From Micractinium sp. NFX-FRZ (taxonomy: Eukaryota > Chlorophyta > Trebouxiophyceae > Chlorellales > Chlorellaceae): a stretch of DNA of 49,997 bases. Shown here in pieces: positions 9,830-21,891 of this stretch (the stretch's first letter is position 1; every line of letters begins with the position of its first letter). Below the pieces are notes generated by a model, which had not been told where the DNA came from, did no database searches, and saw nothing but the letters and a program-made list of their open reading frames with translations. The stretch lies in assembly GCA_029339195.1 (NCBI GenBank), contig JAPTJF010000454.1, positions 1 to 49,997 of the forward strand, read 5' to 3'. A program made the position numbers and the translations under genes.

Positions 9830-12152
9830 TCACGGCCGCCCCGCTGGGCTGCCCTGCTGCTCGTGAATGTACGGCAGCCACAGCTGCTGCACGGCTTCAT
9901 CTCCGTACCACAGGTGGCCGCGCCGCGGGATGTGCCACACGCCCGGGAGCACAAGCCACTCAGCGCCCGGCAGGTGGGCGATGCACAGCGGCGTCACGCC
10001 ATCACCGTCCACGTCACCCCGCCCACAGCCGCTCTGCATTATAAGGGAAGAGCGTGCAAGCCAGGCAGGAGGTGGGCCGGGGGTGCTGGCGTGTGTTCCC
10101 AGTGGCGGCGACTGTGACTGGGCAGCAGCAGCAGGGTGGCGGGCAGGGAGCTGTGTGCACACCACCCTCACCTGCCCCAGCGCCCGCCCCGCCCGCCTGC
10201 ACACCTCAGCTGCCTGCAGCCCCGCCCAACCCCGCCTTCACCCGCCCGCCGCCCCGCCCGCCCCGCCCCACCTTGTACCCTTCATACGCCATGTACGCGT
10301 CCCACCAGCCGCCAGCCTGGCGGTTTGCCCCCTGGCCGAAGCTGCCGCCCTCCTCGCCGCTGCTGGTGTAGCTGTCACCGCTGCTGCCGCCGCTGCCGCT
10401 GCCCCACAGCGGGCGCCCACGGATGGAATCCCCGCAGGCACATACCACCCGTATGTCGCCCCCCAAGCTGGCGACATCGGGGTAAAAGTAGTTGGCGAAC
10501 TGCAGGCTGCTGCCACGCACGCCAGCTGGCGCCGCCGCCAGGTGGGGGCCCGCCAGGGACTCCTGCAGTGGAGTAAAGCAGTAGTTTGGTACAGCGTTCG
10601 TGTGTAGTACACACGACCTATGGTATTCTTGCTCAGGTGGGCCCCTCCAAAGCTCACTTGTGCAGACAGGTGATTGGAACGGGGATAGACTGCAGCGTGG
10701 CGACTGGGTGAGCCGCCCGTCTGACGTTGGGCACCGGGCGCCACCGTCCGCCTTGCACACCACACTGCCACACAACCCCTCGAGACCAGACGACTTGCCA
10801 CAGCGCAAGGCTGCCCAGGGGCGTGGTCTTACAAGCTCTCAACAGGCTGGCAGGCAAGCTCCCTCCCAGCTCCTGCCCTTCCAATGGGCGGCTGATCACT
10901 GGTGCCCGCTCACACACCTGTGCCTTGCCCAAAGGGTAGTTCTCAGTGCTCTGGTGCGGCGTGCCCAGCGTCAGCAGCGTGTGCACGCGCTCGCAGCGAC
11001 CGTAGCGGACACCTGCGGGGTACAGAGGCAGTGGGGTGAGGGGCGGAAGAGACAGTGGGCGGGGAGGGTGGGTGGCCAGTTCTGCCCCAGTGACGAGCAG
11101 GCAGGAGCGGCTGCACACATTTTGCAGAGGCTGCAGCAGCTGGCAGGCAGCTGGCTGATACGGCGGGGGGGTGCATGCAGCCATTTGGCCCATCAGAGAC
11201 TGCCGGCCAGCTGCTTCCCCTCCCGCCCGCTCACCCTGATAGGGCTCTTTGCCCAGCACCAGGCGTGCAATCCAGCCGCCGGCACTGTGCCCCACCAGCG
11301 CCACGCGGCCGTGCCTGCGGATCCAGGCATGGAATGGACTGAGAAAGTGCCCAACGGCGGCACCAGCAACAGCAGCAGCAACAGGGTTGAGGCATGCATG
11401 TGGCAGCCATGCCTGCCGACACCGGCACCAGCAGCGGCTGGCGTGCCTGCCTGCCTCCCATCCCTGCCCCCCACGTCCTGCATGCCGGCTGCAGGCTGTG
11501 GGCCCAACACAGTGCCGTGCTTGGCCCTCACACATGCCCCAAGCTACACTCTGCAGCCGCTCTTGCTGCCGCCCCACCCTCCACGGGCCCCCGCTTTGTG
11601 CAGCCCCCACTGACCTGGCGTACATCTCCGCCAGCAGGGCATCCAGCCTGTTGGCATACCACTCAAAGCTGCCCCCCCTCAAAATTGGCATCCAGTCGGA
11701 CAGTGTTGCATGCATCACCTCTGCAGCGATCGGAGGGCAGAGAAGGTGTGCTGTAAAGCGCTGTGTCTCTGGAGATTGCTGCCAAGTGCACAACCCGCCA
11801 GCAAGGCGCGCACGGGGCGGCTTGCCCGGTCAGCTGGGCGCCGCGCGGGCCCACCTGCATCGAAGCCCTTCCGTCGCAGGTCGGCCACCATGGAGGTGTA
11901 CTGCCGAGACGTGAGGAAGAAGCCCGGCAGCACAATGATGCCGCCTTGACTGCCGCCGCCACCGGTGCTGCTCCGACTGCTGCTGCCGGCGGCAGGACTG
12001 CCGCCAGCGCTGCCGCTACTGCGCGCGACAGGCTGCAGCCGTCTCCTGCTTCGCCGGAAATCAGTGCCCAAAGCTACTGTGCGCCGTCTGGAGTGGCCTG
12101 CGCTGACAGCCGCTGCTTCTGGGCAGCGCAGTGCGGCACAAACTTGAGCCAT
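9830..12152 (-). CDS. Alpha/beta-hydrolase (lipase-like), plastid or membrane type, 6 exons
   Basis: Predicted serine hydrolase resembling plant alpha/beta-hydrolases related to PGAP1-type lipases; the substrate is unknown. Exons: 12152-11855, 11720-11615, 11314-11235, 11012-10918, 10562-10272, 10033-9830, giving 357 aa in frame. Following a basic, Ser/Ala-rich N-terminus that could be an organelle transit peptide, the fold begins with GGIIVLPGFFLTSRQY. The nucleophile elbow is VGHSAGGW (Ser145). The acid is probably Asp301 in DGDGVTPL and the base His324 in LPGVWHIP, followed by LWYGDEAVQQLW, so the catalytic triad is intact. A low-complexity Ser/Gly loop sits in exon 5. The gene is divergent from the SYP61 gene, 267 bp between start codons. 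Confidence 0.85.
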
Positions 12153-12419
12153 TGTTGGCAGTGGCGGTGTGCTGCTTAGCTAGAGAAAGTACTGCTTGGC
12201 GATCCGACTCGATGGTGTTCGCTTCTGATCACTGCAACATGCGCGGAGGAGGTGAACAGATCGTCATGCTGCGTGCCCACACACCACCGCACGCGGCATT
12301 TCCAAGCCGTGCTTCTGTGCCTGCTGCCCCCCCACATCTGCCGACAGCCAGCACTGCTCCGCTCCCTGGCGCTGTAACAGCCACCTGCGGTCAACCGAGG
12401 CATTCTCAAGGGCGGGGCC
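12153..12419. promoter_or_regulatory. Divergent promoter region between the hydrolase and SYP61 genes
   Basis: Only 267 bp separate the two opposing start codons, so both 5' UTRs and promoters must fit here or overlap. No TATA box was recognised. Shared regulation is an inference from spacing only. Confidence 0.5.
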
Positions 12420-14523
12420 ATGGCGCAGCGGGACCCCTACTACATTGTGAAGGATGAGGTTGCCGAGACGGTGCGGACGGATCGGGGCGTCGCGCGCGCT
12501 GCCTACCTTTGCCGCCGCCGCCGCTGCCGCCAGCAGCGAACGCTGCCTGCTTTCTCGCCAACGACCCCGCTCCACACCTGCCATGCTTCGCAGCTGCGAT
12601 CCGTGCAAGCCAAGTTCAGCAAGTGGCAGAACCTGCCGCGCAACAATGCAGAGAAGCGAGCGCTAGCAGCAGAGGTGGGCTGGGCGGCGGAGCGGGGAGG
12701 GAAGGGAGGCGCCCGCCGCATCATTGCAGCCCTTAGTCCTGCTGCAGCAGGCAGTGCAGCTGCACCCTCATGCCTGCGCTACATTTTCTTGAGTGTCACT
12801 CCTGCTGCCTCCGCTCGCCCTGCCTCTGGCTCCCAAAAACGCCTGCTGCTCCCCTGTGCACCCACTTGCCCATGCTTAGCGGGTCCTTGCCCTGCCATCC
12901 CGCCCTGCCCGCCCACCAACCCTGCCTGCCCACCGACATCGCCTTGCACCCGGCAGCTGGAGAACAACGCCTCCAGCCTGGACCATCTGTGACCTAATTG
13001 CTTGCCTTGCCTGCCTGCCCTTGGACACCTCCCTCCTCCTGCCCCCACTGGCCGGCATGCTGTGCCTGCTGCAGCTGGAGGAGGAGGCGTCCAGCCTGGA
13101 GTATATGGTAGCGGAAATAGACAAGTCGATTGACGCAGCAGAGCGCAACCCGCAGCGGTTCAACCTGAGCCAGGCAGAGCTGTCGGACCGGCGCAAGTGG
13201 GTGATGGCCACGCGGCGCCAGCTCAGCAGCCTGACGTCGGGGCTGTCGGCGGGCGCCAGCGGCAGCGGCGGCGGCGTGGCCGACGGCGGCGGCGGCGCGG
13301 AGGGAAGGCTGACGGCGGCAGTGCACGACGAGAACGAGCGGTTCATCCGGGGGGAGGGCGACCGGCAGCAGCTACTCATGCAGTGAGTGTGCCTGGGGAG
13401 AGCGCTGAGGTGGCGGTTGGTGAGTGGACCCGCATTCCGAGGTTGACCTGCTGTGCTGTGGCAGTGTCCTCAGGCTGGGCAGCGGTGCCTGCAAGGGGCA
13501 GTGCAACCTGTGGGCTCTGCCTGGCATCAGGCGGCATGCAGGCAATGCCCTTGCTGGACTCCAGTGCACTGTCCCCAGGCCCCCTCTGCTCCCTCCCCGC
13601 CTCCTTTCCCTTATGGTGCGTCAGTAAAGCTGGCCAGCTGAGCCACCAGACAGCCCTCAAGTAGCTGGCCAGCTGAGCCACGCAGGCAGCTCTGACCCAA
13701 AACGTGTACATAATCGCTGCTGCCTGCAGGCGTCAGGACGAGGACCTGGACCATCTGAGCCACCACGTGGTCCGCATCGGGGAGCTGGGCAAGGAGATGG
13801 GGCAGGAGCTGCACCTGCAGGTGCGGGTGTGGGGGTGTGGCAGGACGGGGGGCTGCGCATTGTGTGTGCATGTTGCGTTGTTGTTCCCCCCCCCCCCCCT
13901 GCTGTGGGTTGACGGGTGGGAGGCATTGGTACAGGGGTGCGAGTGTGGGCACGGCATTTGGGCAGCTGGGCTTAATTCCACCCAGCAATCGACCCATTCA
14001 AGCATGCAAACTGGCATCTTGTGTGGTGCAGGGCCAGCTTCTGGATGAGTTGGACACGGAGATTGAGGGGACCTCCACTCGGTTGCAGGCAGCACAGGTG
14101 CGCGCCCTCCTCCGCCCGCCATGCCCGCCCGCATGGCCTTCCTGCACTGCACGCCACGGTGCATCTGCACTGCACGCCTGCCTGCGTGAGCCCCTTTGGC
14201 AGACGTGTGCACGCTGTGCTGTGGCTTGGGGACAGCTTGCGCCTGGTGATGTCTGCTGCCGGGCAGGTCGCATTGCAGCTCGCTTGTCAACCTCATGTTG
14301 CTACGCATGCGCACCCAATGTGATGTGCACGCCGTTGCCCGCCTGGCTTATGGCCTTTGCCTCCCTTGACTTCCACTCCTTGTCTCACCGCCTTCCCTGG
14401 TGTTGTGTGCTGCAGAAGAAGATTGACTATGTGCTGCAAAAGGCGGGGGCCAAGGGGCAGCTGGCCATCGTCGGCTTCCTCATCCTCGTCCTCATTATTC
14501 TCATCTTCCTGCTGCTGGGATGA
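12420..14523 (+). CDS. SYP61: Qc-SNARE of the SYP61 / syntaxin-6 type, 6 exons
   Basis: Tail-anchored SNARE acting in membrane fusion at the trans-Golgi network and endosomes. Exons: 12420-12470, 12594-12674, 13075-13382, 13730-13820, 14032-14097, 14416-14523; 234 aa in frame. The N-terminal syntaxin-6 domain starts DPYYIVKDEV and includes RNPQRFNLSQAELSDRRKWV. A Gly-rich linker follows. The SNARE motif (about 147-208) begins RQDEDLDHLSHHVVRIGELG, and Gln177, the last residue of exon 4, is the expected zero-layer glutamine. The segments LLDELDTEIEGT and KKAGAKGQ-like QKAGAKGQ match plant SYP61 closely. The protein ends in a single membrane anchor (about 214-233). The intron before exon 3 carries a decayed copy of that exon's start at 12957. 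Confidence 0.95.
12957..12992 (+). pseudogene. Decayed duplicate of SYP61 exon 3 start (pseudo-exon)
   Basis: After an intact CAG acceptor, 33 bases encode LENNASSLDHL and then TGA. The true exon at 13075 starts LEEEASSLEYM in the same position after its own CAG. The copies lie 118 bp apart. Splicing to the upstream copy would give an in-frame stop, so it is either dead or a poison exon. Confidence 0.75.
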
Positions 14524-14818
14524 TGAGGGCATGCTGACGTGGCGCGGCGCTGACCTGGCGGTGCGCAGGACGCATGCGTACCCGCGCCTCAGCTAGCAGC
14601 GCGCCTGAGAACGGTCACCTGCACCTTCTGTATGCCCTTGCTGGACGGTGCCCCCTGGCTGCGTCCCGCCATCTCCAGGGACTCTAGGAACCGGCCCAAC
14701 CTGTATTTTCTCCCTTTCATGCTGCTGTATTTCGACCCAACGATACGACCGCCTCTGGCTGGCACTCGCGCGTGCGCCAACCGTGATCCCTCCTGACGCC
14801 CCTTGTGCTGCTGCCCCT

Positions 14819-14823
14819 TGTAA
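14819..14823 (+). terminator. TGTAA polyadenylation signal of SYP61
   Basis: TGTAA lies about 295 bases after the SYP61 stop codon. Confidence 0.45.
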
Positions 14824-14853
14824 CTCCTGGCCAGCCAAGGATTAAACCGCAGC

Positions 14854-14858
14854 TTACA
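14854..14858 (-). terminator. TGTAA polyadenylation signal of the GT61 gene
   Basis: TTACA on the plus strand reads TGTAA on the minus strand, 106 bases beyond the GT61 stop codon. Confidence 0.5.
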
Positions 14859-14964
14859 GATGCACAAGGGTGGACTGCGACCGCCCTCTTCAGATCAAGC
14901 AAAGTTAAATAAAGCTGCAGCATGTAGCTCAGCTGTTGTGGTCGGCCTGCATGAAGTGCGCGCC

Positions 14965-17900
14965 TTACCGCCAGCGATAGGCCAGCGCAGCTGCCACGGC
15001 CAGCACCAGCATCGCCCCTGCATAACCTGTTGGCAGGCTCGTCCCCCACGACACAGCGTGCTGGCCCAGGGTTGCCCCCGCTGCTGCTGCGGCGGCGGCG
15101 GCGGCGCTGCGGGCGGGGCCCTTCAGGCTGGCCGGCAGCGGCTCTGCCGGGCGCAGCACCCCGCCGGGCAGCAACTCCACAAGCGCCTCTCCCCTGCTGC
15201 GCTGCTGCAAGTAGGCGCTGTGCGAGCGCCCCACCGCAGCCACGCGCAGCAGCATCTCTCGGAGCGCCTCGAATGGCAGCCGCACGTGCCTGATGGCAGG
15301 CAGGAAGAGAGGGGCAGGGTGAGGTCAAGTTCAGGACAGGCGAGTCCCTAGTGCACAGAGGCAGCACCAGGCAACCACGCAATTGTCAGCAGAGAAGTGG
15401 TGCCAGCAGATGGTCTCATAGGGGCAGGAAAGCAAGGTGGGCCCACCTGTCCCGCAGGTCGCGCTCGTACCGCCGGTTCTCACGCGGTACAGGGTGCTCC
15501 TCTTCCAGCTGGCTGGGGCGGTACAGCTCAGGGTCCTGCGGTACAGCAAAAGGGGGGTGGCGGTGGTGGTGCCAGCAGGCGCAGCGGGGACGGGCGTCGG
15601 CGTGGGCCGATGGCGGGTGCCTGGCAGCACACAGCGTGGCAGGCGCGGGTCTGGGCCAGCAATGTGTAGCGGCAACATTCTGCATTTCTCCCGCTCTGAT
15701 AGCTTACATCCAGGCCAGCTCAGCACAGCGCCGCGCACCTCGATGTTCAGAGCATAGTGGTGCACCTTGTGCTGAATCCCTTCCCCAATCTGCAAGGGGG
15801 ATGGCATGCTGCAAACAGGTGGGCACCACCTGTCTTGAACGCTGAGCACTGTTTCATCATGAGCAGTGCTGCACCCTGCTTTGGCAGCTGCAGTGCGTGG
15901 GCTGAGTCATCTCGGAGCATGCACAGCATGCACAGCGCGCCGTGCTCCCCGCAGCAGGAGCAGCCCACCCACCGCTGGGAATTGGTTCTCCACCCACGCC
16001 TTTGCCAGGCAGCCAAACTGGTAGGGCCTGCAGGGGGTGGTGTGGTGATGGCAGTTGCACAGGTGTGCAAAGAGCTGCTCCCAAGATGCAGATACATCAC
16101 GTGGCGAGCTCCCCGTTAGTTTGCCCCTCCCTCCCAGCATAACCTGTCGCCACCCCACCTCAGAGCTCTTCAGCACGGCCCCTGCCCCTGATGTTAGCAC
16201 ATGGAGATACCCCCCGCCCCCCTCTTTGAGGCACATTCATCGCCTGCAGCACGCTTCGTCCCATCAACTGCCCCTTCCCTCCCTCCAGCCCCACCTGAGC
16301 TGCTCCTAGCAAGGTGCCTCCATCCCCCCATCCCTCCATCCCCAGCTCGCCGCAGCTGTCCTCCCTCCCTCCCTCCCTCCCCACCCCCCACCTGAGCTCC
16401 AGCATGGCACCTCCCTCCCGCATGAACAGCCAGTTGGTGCACCCAGCCCCGTGCACAATGACCAGCACGTCTGCGGCCCGCACAGCCGCCAGGTTGGCAA
16501 GAGCGTCACCGGTGAAGGTGAACTGCCTGCAGTGGTGGTCAAAAGTGGTGGGCAAAGGAGTCTCATCTTACCAGATGTAGCGGTGAGGTGATGGGGAGGC
16601 TTGGGAGGGCGGTGTGGCATTTGGTGGCTTGCTGAGTCGTGTGGAGAGAGGCGAAGCATCAGGAGAGGTGTGGGGCCGGGGAAGAAGAAGGGACTGGACC
16701 ATGTGAGAGTGGGGAGCTGTGCCGCACGGGAGACGCTCAGCGGAAGCAGCGGCAGTTGCAGAAGAAGTTGCGGAAGCGCTTCAGTAACGGCGGCAGCGCA
16801 GCAGCAACAGCAGCAGCAGCGGCAACGCAGCAGCAGCGGCAGTTGCAAACAGCGTTGGTGCACCCGTCCGCCCGCACCTGCACTGCACGCGTGTGATCTT
16901 GCCGCCCCCTGCCAGCCTGCCCTGCCAGCTGGCAACATCGTTGCACTGATCCACCAGCTGCTGGCTGTTGAGCAGGTTGCGCACACCGCCCCGCCGACGT
17001 TCTATCAGCACCTGCAGGTGGTGTCAACGCACAAAGCGCGCAGGGGAACGGATGAGCAGGGGCAGAACCGAGCAAGTGTGCAGACTGGAAAGCAGGGCAG
17101 CGCAGGGAGAGCACCGGGCACCCAGCCCCTCTGCCTCCCGAAGCACAGCAAGTGGCACACCTGCCTCCTCCCCTTCCTGCCCCCAGGGCTCCCCTTGTGT
17201 CGCAGCCAACCTGCGCAATGCGCAGCCCCTGCCTGCCTCACCTTGAGCACCTCCTCTCCGCCGTCAAACGTCACAGGCGCAGGCGGCAGCTGCGGCTGGT
17301 AGTGCCGCACGATGGCCTGGGCAGCCCCGTATGCACCGGCATAGAATCCGTAGCTAAAAGCGCACAGGTGAGCCGTCTGGAAGCAGCGCTGCGGGGTGCC
17401 CTCTGCGCTTGTGCGCGGTGCGCCGGAGGGCGGGTGGCGCTCCGAGAACTGCAGGGGGAGGGGCGGGGGCGGGCGCGGGAGCTGACTTGCTGTGGTGTAG
17501 CCTGCCGGGGTGGGGGCTGCATGCCAGGCTGCTGCCCGGCTGTGCAAGCACACGTGACAGCGCTTGCTGTCTGGACTCCCACTTTTGCGATTGTAAGATA
17601 CACGATACGCCCTCAGGTGCAGGTTCAGACCTCTGCGAAGGAGACGACCTCGTAAGACGGGGAGAAGGGCTTCAGGAAGAAGGGCACAAAGGAGGGCAGG
17701 CGCTCGCCTGCATGGGCAGGGCAGGCCACCGCAGCGGGCACAGGAGCGTCAGGCGTATGAGGGCACGTGCTTGCGCAAAGGCAGAGCGAATACACCGATT
17801 GGACTTTAGTGGACAGATACGCCTCCTGCTGCTGTCGGCCAATGACAGACTGCTCCGCAGCCAGCGCTGCCCCAGCTGGCAGTGCTTCAGTGCTGGTAGT

Positions 17901-19642
17901 ACAGTGCTGGTACTGCAGTGTACAGCACGCTGCATGCGCACCTGGCGGCGTCCCCACCACGAGCGTCACGTCTGTGCTCAGCGCCCCCTCGCTCTGCAGC
18001 GCCCACAGCCGGGCGGGCACGTGTGCAAAGAACTCTGCAGCAGCCAGGCGCAGCGCCAGTTTGAGGTAGCTTGGGCTGGGTGCTTCAGGCAGGCAGGCAG
18101 AGCAGCGCAGGCACTGCAGCAGCAAGCCTCCCTTGAGAGCACCCAGGCGCCTGCAGCGCCCACCAACACAAGCGGTTGTGCACATACACACCTACCAGTG
18201 CACCTGCACCCACACTTGCACATCCAAAAACCCATGCACACACACGCACATACACACGTAGCCACATACCCGCCATGTTGTGGGGCCACATAGACCACAG
18301 CACCAGCGGCACTGTGCGGCGTGAGAAGGCGGGCTGCCGCAGGTCGGGGCTGCCCTCCAGCTCGCCGGCGGCCGGGCGGAAGGTGAGGGGCTGGTAGAAG
18401 AAGCGGGAGAAGCGGAGGCGGTCCGACTGGGGGGCGCCTGGTGCAGACGAGGGTGGAAGCGGAAGACAGGAAGGCAGGGGTGTCGATCAAAAGAGAGCGG
18501 GTGTTGGTAGGTGAGGCTGGGAGAACGGATGGCGCCCAACTGTGGGGGCCCCCGGTGCCTAGTCCCGGGGGAGGTGAGTTGTTGAGAAGGAGGAAGGACA
18601 GGGGGGGCAGAGGAGCAGGCAGGGGGTCTTGTAGAAGGAATGGGGGTTTGATGGTAAGGGCGCCTGGCGGGCGAGGGACGGCCATAGTTGGATCAAATGT
18701 GTGCATGCGGGGTGCAGGCAGGCAGGGAGCACGGGGGGGCGCGGAAAGGAGCAGGGGACGAAGCAAAGCCAAGAAGGAGGAGCACCCTCACCGCACCCAG
18801 CAGCAGCCAGCCAGCCAAAGTGGTGCACTGTGTGTGCCCGCACGTGGCGGCGCTGGGCAGCCGGGTGTGCTGGTACCAACCAAAGGCACCTAGGACCTGC
18901 CGCCCTTGCACCCGCCCACACACTCACCTCCCCAGTTGTATGCCAGCCCCGAGATGTTGAGCTGGGGCAATGGGCGGGAGGTGCGGTTGGTGGGGCTGTG
19001 GGCGCCGTCAAAGGATACCACAGTGCCCTGCCAGCCGGGCGCAGGGAGGATGGGCAACATGCACAAAGGCACAATGGTTAGACCGTGGTTAGAGGAACCA
19101 CAGACGCAGTGGGCAATGCCATCCCTCGACCAGTGCAGTGTGCTCATCGCCATGCAAGGGTGGAGAGGGAGGGCCGGGATGAAGGATGGCTTGGGGTGGG
19201 AATGGGATGCCGCCCCTGCCCTAATACCTGGCCCTGGCTGATGCATCAACCCACCATCAGCAAGCCTCGTGCCCCAACAAATACATCTTTGGAGCAACAG
19301 AGGCAGCACCCACTTCGCTGCTGAGAGCGCTGACCTGGTCAAAGCAGACGCGGGTGTAGCTGAGGCAGGAGGCCTCAAAGCGCATCGCAGGGTGAGACGT
19401 GTTCAAAAACGGAGGGCCCTGCTGCAGTTTGATGGTGCAAGAGAGCTTTAGTGTCACCTGGGAACACAGGCATACCGCAGCTGGGCCCGCCGCCATTCGC
19501 CGCCGCCGGCAGAGCCCTCCCGCCTAACCTGCTGGTCGGCCGAGCCAGGTCGCGCGGCCAGCAGCACTGCTAGAACCATCACAACTCGTAGAGCAGTCTG
19601 CAGCCCGCGGCGCCAGGCAGCGCCGTCTGGAGAGGCCGCCAT
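14965..19642 (-). CDS. Glycosyltransferase family 61 (DUF563) protein, 13 exons
   Basis: Predicted secretory-pathway glycosyltransferase of family GT61, which includes plant xylosyl/arabinosyltransferases and animal EOGT; donor and acceptor are unknown. Exons: 19642-19529, 19457-19335, 19027-18928, 18437-18268 (end near 18270), 18034-17942, 17707-17631, 17448-17242, 17011-16947, 16526-16392, 16027-15973, 15789-15739, 15535-15447, 15289-14965; 533 aa. An N-terminal hydrophobic helix (about 18-34, LRVVMVLAVLLAA) serves as signal or anchor. N-glycosylation sequons occur at NTS, NRT and NIS. The family signature is ADVLVIVHGAGCTNWLF (His340), with REGGAMLELRPYQF after it. Upstream are VLIERRRGGVRNLLNSQQL and NMAEFFAHVPARLWALQ. 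A second hydrophobic helix (AGAMLVLAVAAALAY) ends the protein, unusual for the family. The acceptor of the NMAEFF exon was chosen by phase from several AGs. Confidence 0.85.
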
Positions 19643-20650
19643 GGCTCTCTGCCCCCTCCCCTGTGTGACCGACAGTTTGTTAAAAAACATCGCAGATAGG
19701 CGCAAGCGAGAAAGACGCCAATCATAGATCGCAAGCTTCCGCCCCTGCTTTGGTCACACTGTGTCCCCGCTGTAGCGGCCGCTGTCACGACATGTCCAGC
19801 ACCTGGCGACTTGTGCCGGCAACAGCACTTGCCTCACCCCACCCAATTCTTAGTATGTGCACGCTTTCGTTGGTTTGCGTTGACATGAGGCGCCGCTGTC
19901 AGAGCGGGCAGGCATCGAGGGGGTGGGTCATACGTTGAGTGCGTTGTGGTGCGGTGGGAAGCGCAAGCAGGCAAGCAAGCAAGCGGGGTGGTGCAGAGCT
20001 GAGAAAATCGGGTTGGGGAAATGCTTGGGGAGCGGTCTGGTCCGGAATTAAATGCCAGCAGCAGGGAGGGACAACACTGTCGGGAGCTGAGATGCATGGC
20101 GCTGGCAGGCGGGGGCGGAGTGGGGCCTGAGGGTGGGGGCGGCACCCCGAGGCCCGCTCGTCCCGGCTATGCACAACGACCGGGCATGAAAGGCAGCTGG
20201 GAGCACACGGTGCAGCTTGCAGAGGGGAGGTGTGTGAGAGAGAAGCACAGGGCGAAAAGGAACGGAAGACTGGCCAGCCAATGGGCAGCAGGCAAGTTGG
20301 TGACGCAAAGGGAGGGACATGTACGAGAGAGAGAGCAACAAGGGTGGGGTGCGTGGGCGTGGATGCTGAGCAAGGAAGCCAGCAGGAGAGGCAAGGCCGC
20401 GAGCGGGGGCACAAGCGTTGCGGTGTCGAGGTTTGGGTTTGGGGTCGAGAGAGGCATCGGAAACAGCAACAGGTGCTGGCTGGCAGGGACAGCTGGAGGG
20501 AGGAAAGGGAGGAGTGGCAGCGGCAGGCACGCTGCTGCGGTAGAACTAGAAGCCAAGAGGGCAGGCACGCCAGAGGAGCTGGTCGGCCATCACCAAGGCT
20601 CGCCAAGAGGGGTGAGCTTGCCATGAGGGAGGAAGCTGCGAGGAAGCTGC
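19643..20650. other. 1-kb region between the GT61 start and the ankyrin-gene stop
   Basis: This holds the GT61 promoter and the 3' UTR of the giant ankyrin gene. The plus strand has long open frames, but they are Arg/Gly-rich and show no family, no splice logic and no start context. No RNA gene was recognised. Confidence 0.5.
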
Positions 20651-21845
20651 TCACCAAAGGGAGCGGAAGGAGCTCAGGGTGGCCGAGCTGGGGGAGGGGG
20701 CTCCGGGGGCGGCGGGCCCAAACAGGGAACCTGCGGCGCCGACATCGCCCGGCAGGTGCAGCAGCGGTCCGCTGGCGGGCGGCTGGGCGGCGCTGGGCAG
20801 CATGGTGCCCTCAATTTCGCCCAGCAGGTCGCGAGACAGCAGCTCAGCACCCGAATCCAGATGCTCCTGCTGCTGCCCGCCCGGCGGCAGCAGGCCCGCC
20901 GCAGCGGCGGAGCCAAACACGGCGGCAGCCAGGTCCCGGCTCAGCAGCCCGCCGGCGCTGCCTGACGCGGCAGACATGTCTCCGCCAGCGGCAAAGCTCT
21001 CGTAGCCCGCCTGCTGCAGCTCGCCGATGTCCAGGTCAGCAAACTGGGACGCCAGGCTGGCGCCCGCGCTGCTGGCTGCTGCCGTGCCGCCGCCGCCAGA
21101 GCGCCCCATGCTGCTGCTGAAAGCAGCCAGAGAGGCAAAGGCGGGCTGGTGTGTGGGCATGGGGTGGGCTGCCGCTGGGTGCTCTGCAGCAGAGGAGAAC
21201 AGGCTGCCGCCGCTGCCGGCAGCGCCGTTGGGTGGAGCCGCAAACAGGCTTGTTGGTGCGGCCGCTGGCATCAGCTGCTGCTGGTGCTGGTGCGTCGGTG
21301 GGCCAGCGGGGGGTGCTGCTGCGGCTGGGGCGGCAAACAGCGAGGTGGGTGCTGCCATTGGCCCTGACACCTGCGGGACGCTGAACAGGGAGCCACCACT
21401 GGCAGCGTACTGCTGCTGCGCCTGCGGCTGCGACTGACGCTGCACCGGCAGCGACGCAGGCGCAGGCGGCGGTGGCGGTGGCGGCAGCACAGGCAGAGAG
21501 GCGCCACGTGGCGGCGCCGCTGTGTGCTGCTGCACTGGCGCTGCCTGGCCCCAGGCGGGGCGGGGCATCGCGTGCTGCGCCGCCTGAGACTGCGGCTGCG
21601 CTGCGGGCGGCGGCGGAGGCTTGCGCTGCTGCTGCTGCTGCTGCGCCGCTGCTGCAAGAGGGTTGTACGCCGCTTTTGCTGGCGAAGGCGGGGTCCGACC
21701 CTGCTGCTGCTGCTGCCCGGCTGCAAAGCCCGGGGGCGCCGGCTTGGCCGCCGCTGCCGCTGAGGGCTTGAGGGCCGGGGGGGCGTACTTGCCTTTGGGC
21801 GTGGGCGAGGGCGGCGCAGTGGGCGGCCGCTGCCCCGCGTGCCCA

Positions 21846-21891
<46 letters not shown>

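Larger units (their letters stand above)
14524..14964. other. Tail-to-tail 3' region of the SYP61 and GT61 genes
   Basis: No exon is supported. The two opposing TGTAA signals (14819-14823 plus, 14854-14858 minus) are 30 bp apart. Cleavage downstream of each would make the two mRNAs overlap in antisense at their 3' ends. Confidence 0.6.

Noticed and set aside
20021..21120. Long plus-strand frames of 201 and 296 aa
   Set aside because: They are antisense readings of GC-rich DNA next to and over the last ankyrin exon; Arg/Gly-rich with no family.
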